Positions 1 through 12,125 of a stretch of 62,000 bases of DNA are shown here, piece after piece. The notes beneath the pieces are model-generated. The model made no database searches. It worked only from the letters and a program-made list of their open reading frames with translations, and was not told the origin of the DNA. Position numbers and translations under genes: made by a program. Source of the DNA: Zygnema cylindricum (taxonomy: Eukaryota > Streptophyta > Zygnematophyceae > Zygnematales > Zygnemataceae); assembly GCA_037447655.1 (NCBI GenBank), contig JBBHKE010001071.1:1-62000 (forward strand), written 5' to 3'. Each line of letters starts with the position of its first letter. The first letter of the stretch is position 1.

Positions 1-131
<131 letters not shown>

Positions 132-471
132 ATTCAAAAATATCTGGTGGACAAGCAGTTTTAGTTGGTTTTTTGGGTTTTGATGGACTGATTTAACCCT
201 GTCTGAGATTTATCACAATTTGCATTCAGATCTTAAGTCATTTTTTTTTATCTCATAGTTTAAGAATTTCAGTTAAGTTACAGATATCTTTTTTGGTTTG
301 TCACTTCTACCAAAAGCATAAAAACAAAAAAAAACCTGCTCTATCCATTCTCTTTTTAAACCAGAACTTGATCTTTCCTTTTATTCCACACTTTTTGTCT
401 TATGTGAAACTTGCCGTTCCTCCGGAAATCTCTTCTTTATATCAGAAGTCCAAGAATGTATGCTTTAATAT

Positions 472-570
472 CAGATAATAAGATAAAATTATAAGATAAG
501 AAGATAAGATAAGATGGTAAGATAAGATGGTAAGATGAGATAATAAGGTAAGATAAGAAGATTAGATAAT
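472..570 (+). repeat. AAGAT-type microsatellite in an intron
   Basis: Degenerate pentamer repeats of the form AAGAT/AAGATGGT, lying just upstream of the first visible exon of the NDUFAF5-like gene. There is no coding potential here. Confidence 0.75.
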
Positions 571-629
571 ACGAATATCTTTATCATTTTTTGTTTTCCT
601 GATATTCAGTCGGGTTTATATGGAAACAG

Positions 630-3600
630 AGAGCTCAGAATCGCTTGTACAGTGGCTCAGGAGGAAAGGGAGGGAGGAATTAGTCCACGTATCTCTCCTC
701 TGGCCCAGGTAACTAAAGGACAAAACCATATTTTCATCCCTCGTATAGATTAGACCTGTCGACATGAAGAGATGTGAAGCTTGTTTGATTCTTATTAAGG
801 AGGTTTTAAGGAAGTTTAAGGAGGTTGTTAAGGGAGGTTTTTTTACGCTTTCTCGAGCAAATTGCTTGCCTGTCTTGATTTTGTTTTTTGTTTCCAGATT
901 TTGTTCAACTCGACTCAGTAGAAAAGTTGAATCCAGTTTTACTTCATTTTTTTATCGCTGATGTGTCCTATTTGGCAAGATTTATTGAATCTTTTCTTGC
1001 AGCAGTTGTTCACATATTAATGTTATTTAGGGTTTTTAGGTTTTTTTTGTTTTTTTAACTTGCTAGTTATTATTGACTTACTGCTTTTTATTTCTGCTTT
1101 TGATTCGAACAAATAATTAAAGTCGAAAAGGAGGTCTGTAAAAATAACTGTAATTGCAGTCTTAGGACGTCCATGGCCTTGAAAGAAAAATCAACTTCCG
1201 ATATGGAGTTCTTTGACCCATTTTTCTTAAGGGTTTTTTGGCAGGTTCGTGACAAAAACCGTAAAAAGCCCTAGAAGCCCGAAAAAGCCAAAAAAACCCG
1301 AAAAAGCCTTGAAAATTTAAAACCCTAAAAGTCTGTAAAACTAACTGTACTGTGTAGGCATAGGATATCCATGGCCTTAGGATATCATAGGAAAAATTTA
1401 CTTCCTACTAAATTTTAACCTTCCGATATGGAGTTCTTTGACCGATTTTTGCTAAGGGCTTTTGGCAGGTTCGTGACGCCGGTAATCTCCTCACAAGGGC
1501 AGGACTCGCCCTGCCCACTGTGGATGTTGATGACTTTACCGTGAGATATCCCAGTGGTATTACTTCTTTCTCTCTGTATACTTGTTGTTGTTATGTTTAT
1601 ACTTGTTGTGTTTTCTGTGTACTTGTTGTTATTGCCTGTATACACTTTCTGTTATTTGTATGCTTATTGTTATTATTATTTTTTTTTATTTGTTCCTATT
1701 CTTATTCTTGTTCTTGTTCTTATGCTTATTATTGTTATTATTATTGTTATTGTTATTCTTATCCTTTTTCTTGTCCTTGTTTATATTCTTTTATTGGTCT
1801 TATTTTTATTCTTATAATTATTATTATGATTATTTTGGATATCATTAGTTATTATTATTATTGTTATGATTATTAATATAAATCTTCATTTTTTTTTTTT
1901 TTTACCTTCCTTTTTCTAATTGACATTAACTCCTAAATTTTCAAATGAGTGGTGGGACAGCTCTAGAAGTCATCGAACATTTGAGATCCATGGGAGAGAG
2001 CAATGCCATTAAACAAAGGAGTCCGGTAAGTACTTCTCTTTCCCTTTTGAATTTTTCCATTTTCAACTCATTTCATTCTCTACTCTTCCCTTTTCAACTC
2101 TTCCGTTCCCAACTCTTCTTTCTGTTTTATATCTTCTATTGTTTTCTCTTACATTATGTAGTAGTCCCGTTTGAACTCATTTGACTCACCTGTTATTGAC
2201 TCATCCATTTATACTCTTCCCTTTTTTAACTCTTCCTTTTTTTATTTTTCCATTTTTCACTCGCTATCTTCTACTCCTGCATTTTCTACTCTTCCATCTT
2301 TACTCTTCCCTTTTTACTTTCTTCCGATTTGTTACTCTTCGGTTTCTAACTCTTCAATTTTTAACTCTTCCATTGTTAACTCTTCCGTTTTTTTAACTCT
2401 TTTAACTAATGTTTGTCTGTCAACACTTCTGTTTTGCAATAGTTCCTTCTGACTTGCACCTAGAAAAGCAATTAAATCTTCTTTGTCTCTTTTGTTTTGT
2501 TTGTTTGTCTTTTTTTAATTTTTGGCAGTTCTTTAGAGTCTGAGGAAAGGACACAGCTGTCTTGTGAGAAAACCTTTCTAACTAACTAACCTTCTTAAGC
2601 CGACCAAACCAACTAAACCAAATAAATCCCCTTCTCCTTAACTCTTTTTTTCCGTTTGCTTTTTTGTTTCTTTTCTTTTCTTTTTTAACAATTCTTTAGA
2701 GTCTGAGGAAGGACACAGCCCTTGCAACGGCGGCCGTATATCAGGCGATGTTTGGAGCTCCGGATGGGTCGGTTCCCGCAACTTTTCAGGTATAGAACGC
2801 ACTTAAAAGCACTGAAAACGCACTAAAAAGGCACTCAAAAGACATTGAAAAGGCAAAATATGAGCAGAAAATGGGGTGATGGGGAGATGATGAAGTTCTT
2901 TTCATGCTTATAAAACCCTGAAAACCTCAAACGAATCAAGAAAATCTAAAAAAACCCAATAACCTAATGGAATCTAAAAACCCCATTAAGTCTAAAAAAA
3001 AACTAAATAAACGCCCTAAAACCTCTAAATTTCTAGCTTCCTGGGGAGAATGTGGAGTTACAGAGGCTGATAGCAAATCCACTGACCTTTTTTTTTATTC
3101 TTGTTATTCTTCTTCATCTTCTTATTATTATTCTGTTGAAATTTACGGTTGTTGGCATAATGAAGTATTAGGTGAAAGGCAGCAGATTTAGGATCCTCGA
3201 GGTTTTGATAAATCACTTTAAGACTCTGTACCGTGGAGCATTATTAGAGTAAAGAAATTATTAGAGTGGGGTTGATATGTGTTTTTGATTTTAATTCAGT
3301 TCCGAATAACGTGGCTGATTTTAAACCGATTAAAGAAAAAAGAATAAGTGTTATTATCGCTATTTTTGGTCAGTGGGGAAGACTGGCACCGTATTAGTGT
3401 TATTTTAGTAACGATTCATGGTGTAGTATTAGATTCAGTAAATGTAGATGTTTGCTTTTCAGGTTAAAAACGCACTAAAAAACGCACTGAAAGACAAATA
3501 AAAAAGGCAAAATATGAGCAATAAATGGGATGTTTGGGGAGATGGTGAAGTTTGTTCAATGCTAATATTAGATTCAGTAAATAAAGATGTTTGCATGAAC

Positions 3601-4194
3601 TTTCAAAAATTTCAGTTCTGCGAATTTCACTGTCCATTGTGAAAACCAAGAATCTACTGTATATTCATACTGTATATTCTTTGAATATGTTATCCACTGT
3701 ATATTCCCATCAAAAAGTTATCGGGATGTAATGGAGGAAGTAATCGCAGAGTATCCGGTTTATTTTATATATACATACATATGTGCATAACAAAAATTAG
3801 AAACCATTCTCTGCAATTTCGCGATTCTATTTAGAAGTATCTTTTAAGCGCTTGTAGGTGATTTACGAAAGTAAGACTTTTTCTGTTATTTACTATCAGG
3901 TTTGTATTTGTTTATGTATGTGTATATTTCAACTTATAACTCCGACAACTTTTTTTACAGGTCATTTACATGGTTGGCTGGAGTCCTCATGTATCCCAAC
4001 AGAAACCAAAGAATCGAGGCTCGGCTTCAGTTTCTCTTAAAAGTATTCAAAAGGCATTCGATCCTCAAAAGGAATCTCCTCCTATTGGTGAAAGTTCTTT
4101 AGGCGAAAGTTCTTTGGAAAAGCAAAAGGAGAAAGCGTTAAAGGACGGTAGCAAAGTAAATCTTCCGTCAGGATCGTGGTACAAGATTGACTAA
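630..4194 (+). CDS. NDUFAF5: NDUFAF5-like mitochondrial SAM-dependent methyltransferase/hydroxylase, 3' exons
   Basis: Five exons fit in phase: 630-708, 1469-1556, 1961-2025, 2700-2789 and 3961-4194 (stop TAA), giving 184 C-terminal residues. The first could instead start at 610. Recognisable blocks in order are [10 protein letters not shown]...[66 protein letters not shown]...DGSVPATFQ, and [10 protein letters not shown]...RGSASVSL. These match the C-terminal half of the NDUFAF5 family (Arabidopsis At1g22800 type), which in animals acts on complex I subunit NDUFS7 during assembly in mitochondria. The SAM-binding N-terminal half lies upstream of the window. After the conserved [11 protein letters not shown] block there is a roughly 50-residue hydrophilic tail with a doubled GESSL motif, longer than I recall for the family. 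Introns 2 and 3 are rich in simple repeats, and three introns carry duplicated copies of their splice boundaries. Confidence 0.85.
1125..1479 (+). repeat. Duplicated 3' splice region (decoy acceptor) before exon 1469
   Basis: Positions about 1125-1253 and 1328-1479 are diverged direct copies. Both contain GATATGGAGTTCTTTGACC, then a TTTTTGGCAG acceptor followed by GTTCGTGAC, the first nine exon bases. After those nine bases the upstream copy turns into AAAAACCGT-type intron sequence, so it is a ghost acceptor with only a stub of exon. Confidence 0.8.
1564..1885 (+). repeat. T-rich (TTATTG/TTCTTG)n microsatellite in an intron
   Basis: A pyrimidine-rich stretch dominated by TTATTG, TTATTA and TTCTTG units. 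The hydrophobic reading frames across it are products of low complexity, and it falls between two well-supported exons. Confidence 0.85.
2036..2412 (+). repeat. ACTCTTCCnTTTT minisatellite in an intron
   Basis: Many degenerate units of about 15 bp of the form AACTCTTCC(A/C/G)TTTTT. They lie between exons 1961-2025 and 2700-2789 and have expanded the intron with a pyrimidine-rich tract. Confidence 0.8.
2490..2720 (+). repeat. Duplicated 3' splice region (decoy acceptor) before exon 2700
   Basis: TTCTTTAGAGTCTGAGGAA appears both near 2530 and at the true exon start near 2693, each preceded by a TTTTGTTTC-type pyrimidine tract. The upstream copy continues AGGACACAGCTGTC and then diverges. It also contains an extra A that would shift the frame, so it is a non-coding ghost of the acceptor and exon start. 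Confidence 0.75.
2787..3563 (+). repeat. Duplicated 5' splice region after exon 2700-2789
   Basis: The exon end and intron start at 2783-2912 recur at about 3456-3563. Both have CTTTTCAGGT, then ACGCACT(T)AAAA units, then GGCAAAATATGAGCA and a GGGAGATG(A/G)TGAAGTT block. The second copy lies entirely within the intron. Confidence 0.75.
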
Positions 4195-5299
4195 CTCTAT
4201 TTTTTTTCGTGTGCTTTACTTTTTTTTTTTTTTTTGTACTTGTCCTAGGGATTTTCAATTTTGAGTAATTGGTTTTAGTTTTACAAAGATCTGAGTTTGT
4301 GGTGTTATTCTTTCCATGGACCTGTATTCTTTGGTGTATATATAAAATGTAATTGTACTTTTTACCTTGTCGTTTGTCATTTTTGTCGGTGTAATGTACG
4401 ATTGAATGATTCTTTATCGAATGATATATGTAGGTATGTCTGATGTTTGATGAGCAACTACCAAAAGCTATTATCTAACAAAGAAAGTAAGCTTCAAAAT
4501 TGTTTCATTGTTCGATGAATTTCATGGCTCACAGAAGTGTCAAAGATCTCGAGATGGTCCGACATCTACGAAAAGCATTTCTTGTTGTTGTATTTATGAA
4601 TATTAAAGTCACTCACTGTGCACTCTAAGCACTGTCAGAATGCAAACGAGGGCCAGAGGCAAGAATCTCGCATGAGATTTGGTGTTAGCCTTAACATGCG
4701 TAGACCTAGACATATGTATACCTGTGAGTATACTGGACAAAAAAATATTTAATTACTCCAGAATTCTGAAACTTGGTCTTCATTGCTGAATAGCAATTCT
4801 GGTTTATGGCAGTTCATTGAGTTGCCGATACCATTATCAGTATGTACAAATTCGAGGAACGGTGCCTTGGAAAATTTTCTTTGTCTTTGTTTTCTCTGTT
4901 GCAAGCAAAGTTTCATGAACTCCACTTTTTGTGAGTTACAGCTTTGCTAAAACTACCAAATACTTGGCATAGAAGTCTGTTTTCAAATTTTTTGAGGCAA
5001 TTATGCTTGTAAAGCATCTGCAAGGCTTTGTCGTTTGGTCCAGTTCAATATCGTACTCGATTCTGGTGTGCAGTGGTCATGAAATCTATATTCTAGTATA
5101 AAATACAAAAGTACAAATACACGCCAAGATTCATGGTATATCATTGTTATCTTTTGTTCGGACATTTGAGGAGAAATTGCCCCACCTTATCGCTGTCCTC
5201 TATTCCTTTTTGCAGAAATATCAGGAAAATTCTTTGCTTCGATTCTATGAACCAATTAACTTCTCACATTTATCACCAAAATTATGACATCAATTGCCC
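4195..5299. other. Intergenic, convergent 3' ends
   Basis: This spans the 3' region of the NDUFAF5-like gene and the edge of the TDP2-derived duplication. No reading frame, RNA gene or mobile element end was recognised. A T-rich run at about 4220-4236 follows the stop codon. Confidence 0.5.
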
Positions 5300-6356
5300 A
5301 AGACTAAAATGCTGAACAAGGAGATCACAAAATGAGAATTCTTTTCCATAGCCTGTACAAATGCTCCAGATTAAATTATGGGTCGTTCTTAAAGCTTTCA
5401 GCGATAAATAATCCTATAGGAGAATACCTCAAGGTAGAGAAAAAATATTTTAGTATGCAAGATGATATCTTGCAAGGACGCAGTCAAGTGTCATAAAATA
5501 TAGAAATACACAAATTCCAACTTACGAGTAATACGGGGTGCATGCCACTGGTACCATGCCCTAGACCGGTAAAGTTTGGCAAAGGAGGTGTTGCCAGAAA
5601 GAAGACTGAGGTGTGCCAATAAACAAGAAGATGAGCATGGAAGAAACTTTCACCTGTTAGAATAACCGACAATCACTGACAGGCTTCCAAGTGTTTCAGG
5701 CTGCATTATATTGACAAGCACCAGCAGTAAGCACTGTATTAAAGCGACCAATCTTGTTAAATGGTGCCGGCTTTAGGTGTAGATTTAACAATTTGTAGCT
5801 GATGCGAGAAAACTTATTAACTGGTGTCTCATTTATTTGAAGCTCTTGTGCTCCGATTGGCTCGTCACTACCGACATCCTCAACCACTACAGACAACTCG
5901 CCCTTGCTGACAAAGCAAATGTCAATTTTGTCGGCTTGCAATCATGACGGTTTGCTGTCTGGTGATTTACAAGTTCTCATACTGTTATCATTGTGAAACC
6001 CTAAAACCCTAAAATCAGTTTTTGAAGTTTTAATTGTAGATCCTAGAGTTGTATCCTTAATTTCCACAGTTCCCGCAAAAAAAAACATAGATGTCCAATT
6101 CGTACTAATTTGGACTTTTTTTCCGAAAACTACGTAGTATTCGGTTCTTTCGTAAATTTCGTACGTCTCATATTGTACGGAAAATTGTACGGACGTTCTG
6201 AAAAAAAGGAGACGTTGGTTCATTTTCGCGCGCAAATTTTGATGTGTCCTCCACTCCTGCACAAAGAAGCCGCCATTGGAGACGCCATAAAATCGGCTAT
6301 TAAACCTGTCATTGAAGCCACCCTTTAAGCGTCCACGAACCTAAACAGAAGCATCC

Positions 6357-8287
6357 ATGCCTAGGCCACGACGAATTGAGTTGGAGCACGTTAAGGCTCC
6401 AGACGGAGAGCTACTTGGAAATAACAGAATATGCATCTGTCTATATTGCAATTTTGAATATAATGGTCAAGCCACTAGGATTAGAAATCATATGCTTGGA
6501 AATGTTAAAAGAGGGGGCATTAGAGCTTACATTTTATGTCCAGATGAGGTGCAAGCGGAGTAAAATGCATTGGAAACCGCAAAATCTTCTCATGGCTCTT
6601 AGAAACGTGTCATATCCGATTTGGATGAACTCACTTAATGTCCTAGATCTAGATCTAGCCAAAGTAGCAAGGTACAAGGAGTTCAGACCAAAATAAATAA
6701 TGTATTCAATATGCATAACAAAAAAGAGGTGGATGTAGCATGGGCAAAAGCTTTCTTTGCGAATGGTTTGCCGTTTTCACTATTGGGTGACCCATATTTT
6801 AAGGCAACAGTAAAGAAGACCGGGGATATAGGGTCGTCTTACAAGTTACCTCACAGGAATACCATGAGAAATCGCCTTCTGTTTGAGATGAAAGCAACGA
6901 TCCTCAACGATTTGACAAGATACATGGAGACCATAAGGAGACCATAAAAATCACCGGTGCCTCCATCACATCAGACGGTTGGACAACTGTTGATGATACG
7001 CCTCTCCTAAACATTCTAGCTGTCACCTCCAAAGGTGACATGTTTCTCAAGGCGGAAGACACTCAAGGGAAAATCAAGGATGCTGATTAGGTTTGTTAGG
7101 TGTTAGAGAAAGGAGTTCTTGCGTTGGGGGTCGAGCATGTGGTATAGGTTGTGACATATTCTGCTAGTGTGAAAAAGGTTGCCGCCTCGATGCTCGTGGA
7201 AAAGTATCCTTCTATCACGTGGACGCCATGCGCTGCCCATGTATTGGACCTAATATTGGAGGATTGGGGCAAGTTATCAATCATTTCAACACCTATTCGA
7301 GAGGCAAAAGAGGTATTGAAATTTAGCATGAATCATCACATGAATGCTGCCCTTTTTAACAAAATCTCCAAACTTATGCCTTTGAAACCTGGAGAGACCA
7401 GGTTTGCTACAAATTTTATCATGCTACAAAGATTTTTACAGGTGAAGGATAGCTTAGAGATGTTGATGTTTGATGATGTTTACAAACAGAGGTTATCGAA
7501 ATCTACATACAAGGTAGAAGGTGCTAAGATCAAAGGCATTATCTTGAGCCCAGAGTTTTGGACGACTGACCGAGGCTGTGACAGTTTCAGAACCTGTGGT
7601 GCGGCTGATGAGGGAGTGCGACCAAGGGAGCCCAAATGTGGGGAAGGTTTATCATGGTTTTTACACTATTGGGGAGTTTTTGGTGAAGTTATCCAGCAAT
7701 GGAGGCGCGCGAAATTACGAAGGCCTATTTGGAGGAGTTGAAGGTGTCTTTCATCGCTAGTCTGCCGGTTTTGTACTCGACCCCGAGTACCAGAGTGCTG
7801 ACTATGATCAACTTTTAAATGTGGAAATAATGGAAGGTTTTCAAATAATGATTGATAGCTACCAACTGTGGCGGACCAGGCTGCGGCCTACTCTGAGTTG
7901 TCTAAGTATTATGGTTTTGAGGGCATATTTGGGATGGAGGTGACAAAGACTTATGCTACGAAAATGCCAAGGTGGAAGTGGTGGCACCAGTTTGGGGCTA
8001 TCACCCCTATCTTAAAAAAATTAGCAATTAGGATCCTTGCCCAGTGCACAGTTGCCAGCTCATGTGAGAGGAATTGGTCAACCTATGACCTTATTCACTT
8101 TAAGAAAAGGAACAGGTTGACAACTAAAAGAGCCAGTGATTTGGTTTGGGTCTTTAGCAATCTCAGATTATTACTGAATACCAAAGATGTTAGTTATGAA
8201 GAGGAAATGGTAGCATGGGAGGAAGAGGAAGGGGAGGTAGGAGAAGAGGAGTTTGATGAAGACATGTTTGACGTAGATTTGGAGTAA
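6357..8287 (+). pseudogene. Decayed hAT transposase (BED finger, DUF659, C-terminal dimerisation region)
   Basis: Reading order across broken frames is as follows. An N-terminal BED-like finger with CLYCNFEYNGQATRIRNHM lies at about 6357-6563. A DUF659-like stretch (VDVAWAKAFFANGLPFSLL, 6711-6947) continues through TPCAAHVLDLILEDWGK (7151-7560). Last comes a hAT C-terminal dimerisation region with WWHQFG...LKKLAIRILAQCTVASSCERNWS (7868-8287), followed by an acidic tail. At least four breaks interrupt it, around 6563, 6947, 7090-7150 and 7740-7870. The family cuts and pastes its own DNA through an RNase H-like fold. This copy cannot do so as it stands. Confidence 0.85.
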
Positions 8288-8297
8288 AGAGAGATAG

Positions 8298-8299
<2 letters not shown>

Positions 8300-8349
<50 letters not shown>

Positions 8350-8525
8350 TATCCTGCAATGAGTTGACATTGTTTTAATGTGGGAATTAGAACTTATCCC
8401 CGAGATTAATACAACGTTTGTTTTACTGTTTCAAGTGAACTTCGTTTTTATTTGTTTGCAACATAATTAGAGCCCCTATTCAAGATTAAGGGTGTAATTT
8501 TGTTACAGTTGAGTAACGTCCTATA

Positions 8526-8565
<40 letters not shown>

Positions 8566-8640
8566 TATCCTGCAATGAGTTGACATTGTTTTAATGTGGG
8601 AATTAGAACTTATCCCCGAGATTAATACAACGTTTGTTTA
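8300..8640 (+). repeat. Tandem duplication of (AT)n plus about 75 bp inside the hAT
   Basis: An (AT)n run followed by TTCATATCCTGCAATGAG and about 60 further bases occurs at 8300-8425 and again at 8528-8638. The two non-microsatellite parts are almost identical. It lies in the 3' untranslated part of the hAT. Confidence 0.85.
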
Positions 8641-9205
8641 TTTTTGCTTCAAGTGAACTTTGTCATTTTTGATTATGCACATTGTTTTTTTTATTGTGGA
8701 CTTTTTTGACAAGGCCATGTTGTACCATCGATGTGGCATTCTGGTCGCTGGTTTGTTGCACGTTTCTGTTTTTAGTGTATTGAATATTTGAATATTTAAA
8801 TTTGAAAAGTATTAAAAAAGTACGATTTTAAATGCGAATTTTAAAAAGTTTGAAATTGTTTAATGCGCACTGTACGTAGTAATCGTTAGTTTACTTCGTG
8901 CGTTTTATGCGCATAGGGCATCTATGAAAAAAAATGGCACATGCAACATTTGTTGACCTATCCAAGAAAATAAAAGGCCTGCTTGCTTAGGGTGTGTCCC
9001 CATGTGTTCAAGTAAGGGTTTTTTTTTGTCGTTTTCACATAAAATGGGGTTTGCAAAGAGAAAATATTACGCCCTACGAAAAATGGGCAAAAACACAAGT
9101 ACATTTTGCGTCTTCTTCGAACTTGGAGTGTACGGCAATTTGGCATTATTATCATCGCGACCCACTTCCAGCTCATCTTCACACTTGCACTGGAATCAAA
9201 TCGTG

Positions 9206-10380
9206 ACCTGATTTTATTCAAAATACTACCGTATTGACGATTAGAAAACTTGGATTGCACGTGTCAAACGTTTTTCGAAAAAAATTGCACAAAGGAAAGT
9301 ACACTCTATTTTTTTCACTGCTCGTCACGCGCATACACATAAGAAAATGACAAACATGTACGGAGAAAATTTTGCACAGGTCTCGGACCTCCATTTTCCT
9401 TCATGGGTCCTTTGAAAAATATTACGTCGTCCTCGTCTCCCGCCCTCTTCCTCACTCGACCACTCCTCTTTCTCTCATATTTGCAGGAGATGCAGCAATA
9501 ATAATATAATATGAAAGATTTTTTTTTTTTCTAAATATTTTTGGTCTAAGTTTGATGGCATATCGAATGATAAAAGATAAGAAAACGAAATCGGGAAGCC
9601 ATGGCGGAAAATGCACGTACTGATGACGTCACATGGTAGCATGACTTCGCTTTGTCACAAATCCCTAAACATCTACAACGTCACAAAAACCTCGACGTCT
9701 AACACCGTCGCCGTTTTAAGGAAGTTTCGTAGTCGTCTACATTTCGTTTCGTAGACTGTCGCGCATTTTGTAGACGTCTACAACTGTCACATATTGGAAG
9801 TTATGAACGCGCAAGTAAAGGTACGTCCCCGTGTATTAAAGTATTGACTTTATTCTATTGTTTTCATCGAAAACGCAGTTCCGTACGAGAAAAACTTTAG
9901 CCGTACAAAAAAATCAATTCTTTAAAATTACAACAAACCTCAAGTTGATACTTTGAATGTACGTCAAGTATGTCGTCATGTAAACGCATTTTGGCGTTTT
10001 CTTTTGACCCCCGGGCAAGAGAATCCAACCCGTCAAAAAACTTCATAAAAAATCACCTCGCGACCTGATTTCAGGGAAAGTACCACCCAATCAACGAATG
10101 AAACAGACTCACGCACGCGCCACACGAGTGGGGAAATTTTAGGACGAGGGAGAGTACTCGCTATTTTTCTCCTTGCCCGTCATGTGCATGTACGGAAAAG
10201 ACGAGGATGTACGGAAAAAAATGTGCAGGGGTCTCGGACCTCCAATTTCATTCATGGGTCCTCGGTAGAATTTTGCATCGTCGTCGCCTCTCCCCTCTCC
10301 CTCTCACACTATCACTTTTCTCTCACACTTTTTAGAATGAGGCACAACAAAACTGGTATGAAATGAAAGATATTTGAAAA
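9206..10380 (+). repeat. Direct repeat inside the TTA-flanked element
   Basis: Two copies at 9206-9530 and 10061-10380 share GACCTGATTT, ATGTACGG(A)AAA, GCA(C/G)(A)GGTCTCGGACCTCCA, TTCATGGGTCCT and a CCTCTCACAC-type pyrimidine tract. The copies are clearly diverged. Confidence 0.7.
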
Positions 10381-10424
10381 ACAATTCTTTTTACTACCTT
10401 TATATATTTTTTGATAAGAAGAAA

Positions 10425-12125
10425 CACAGATAGATTAAAAAGCACGATGGTAAACCATCTGAGTCCGAGGGTACAAAAGGGCTGGCATGGCCGAAACTGA
10501 AAACTACCAGCAGGGGAATAAAATAACAGCACAACAAAAACAACAACAAGGAAAATAAAAGCACCCAAACTCAAAATGAAAAGCACGGCAATTGACAAAA
10601 CCAGAACTACAACCCCAACCCCAACCCAATTAAATTACTACGAAAAGCAACCCCGTAAGTCCCCCCATCCCGGGGGAGCACGTTGATGGAGTTCCGGAAC
10701 CCGACGACGATCCATAACGGCAACAGCCGATAGGAGGAGAATAGAAGATTGCACTCGTTGTAAAACCACAGAGAAGCGTTGACGATAAAAAGAACTAAGG
10801 ACCGAAGGAGGAGGGCTCCCAGGTCCTCGGCGCTCGAAAGCACGTCGAGCGCAAGTACGGAGAAAACTCTTCCATTGCAACACCCAAACAACCAAAGAAC
10901 TCGACCTCCATCGGAATAAAGTCATCCATAGGGCCCCAGCGGGCATAATCACGCTTCTTCGCCTTAGGGGCATCAAAAAGTCGCCACCCCAACATGTCGA
11001 GCCGCCTGACCAACAACCTGAAGTAGGGTTCGCCAAAACAATATCACCGAAGATGCGGCGGGCACCATCAAGCAGAACAACATCGATCCAACGCTTAGGA
11101 ATAATATGCGAAACCTCGCGACGCAAAAAAAAGGCCCCCTCTGAAGCGATAGTCGCAACGACATCGCGAATAGTGTCGTGCGCTTGGATCAAATCTCCCC
11201 AATGGGAGCAACGAAGCAAATGGACACCATCGGGCCCCAAGACGCAACCACATGCACAAACAATAGAGCCAAGTATAGGAGGATGGGGGAGGCCTAGGCG
11301 AAACCGGAGGGCGGTGGTGAACCGGGCCTGTGAGAATCGGAGAGTGGACAAAATCGGTGTAGCGAAAAGCCAAGACCCAGAACCAGGTCCACCACAAGAG
11401 AATATGGGCACGCGAAGAATCGGAGGGGAGCGCCTTGAGAAGGTCGGATTTAATGGAGGCGACAACCCGATCAAAAATCGATTCCTGGACACGCTCAACA
11501 GATTTTGTAACAAGGGTGGAGAAAATTGGCACATCCACTAGGGCATGGGGAGGAAGAGAACGTGACGCGTCCAACAGAGTTCGGTGGAAGGCGAAAAAAC
11601 CGTCTGAAACCCGGGGGATAATAGTAGCTAAAACGAGGGTGTCCCCAGCCAAGAAACGGGAAACAAGAGTGGAGGCAATTTTCACCAACTTCCCAAATAG
11701 GCAGTTGGAGCAACACGAGAAGTGGATAATAGACCCAACCCCCCAGTAGAGATTGGGAGGGATGCCTGAATGCAGGCCGATGGCCCAGACTCGCGATTAA
11801 ATGCCCTACGACCTAACAGAGTGTGGAGGACGCCCATGAGGCGATCGTCAAAAGCCGAGAGAGAGGAGATAAATGTCGGAGTGGGAGGGGAAGTACGAGT
11901 AAGGTAAGAAGGGCGGTGGGGAAAACACTTGGTTAACATAGCAAATGCAGCTTGGGGATGGGGAAGATGAGGAAGATCGTCCACTTGGGCCAGATCTGTC
12001 TGTAAAGCATCATGAAGGAATTGGGTCACGCGAACCAAGGGGGCAAACAAGCACCCGAATGCCATTGGAGGGAGAAGGGGTTTGAAAACCAGGAGGGGGA
12101 GTAAACGAAAGTGGTAAGTAGAGCG
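10425..12125 (-). pseudogene. 5'-truncated LINE copy, 3' half (endonuclease end)
   Basis: On the minus strand the translation follows the C-terminal half of the LINE at 43092-46247, starting in the proline-rich linker after the reverse transcriptase (LLPLLVFKPLLPP). It continues through RPSYLTRTSPPTPTFISSLS and the CCHC cluster CACGCVLGPDGVHLLRC to the nuclease core RWIDVVLLDGARRIFGD. Several frameshifts break it. The 3' end shares AGATGGTTTACCATCG(T/C)GC and a TTTTTAAT(A)-type tail with the longer copy near 46460-46490. Truncation at the 5' end is typical of target-primed reverse transcription. Confidence 0.85.

Larger units (their letters stand above)
6086..8926 (+). mobile_element. hAT transposon, 2.84 kb, with 8-bp target duplication
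   Basis: The ends are inverted: CATAGATGTCC at the left and GGGCATCTATG at the right (reverse complement CATAGATGCCC). The flanks are AAAAAAAA at 6078-6085 and AAAAAAAA at 8927-8934, an 8-bp target duplication as expected for hAT. The functional TDP2 exon shows the empty site. The interior holds a decayed hAT transposase with a BED-type finger. The transposase carries stops and frameshifts, so the copy is inactive. Confidence 0.9.

Noticed and set aside
293-961. Short frames of about 61-65 codons near the window start
   Set aside because: They lie in introns around the first recognised NDUFAF5 exon and show no family similarity or splice-compatible boundaries.
4195-5299. Possible further exon of the decayed TDP2 copy
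   Set aside because: I looked for the exon 2 motifs (TYNVWF, LQE) in the expected place and saw none; similarity to the functional gene fades near 5300.
11053-11541. 162-codon frame on the plus strand
   Set aside because: Antisense to the truncated LINE, whose minus-strand translation matches the longer LINE copy.
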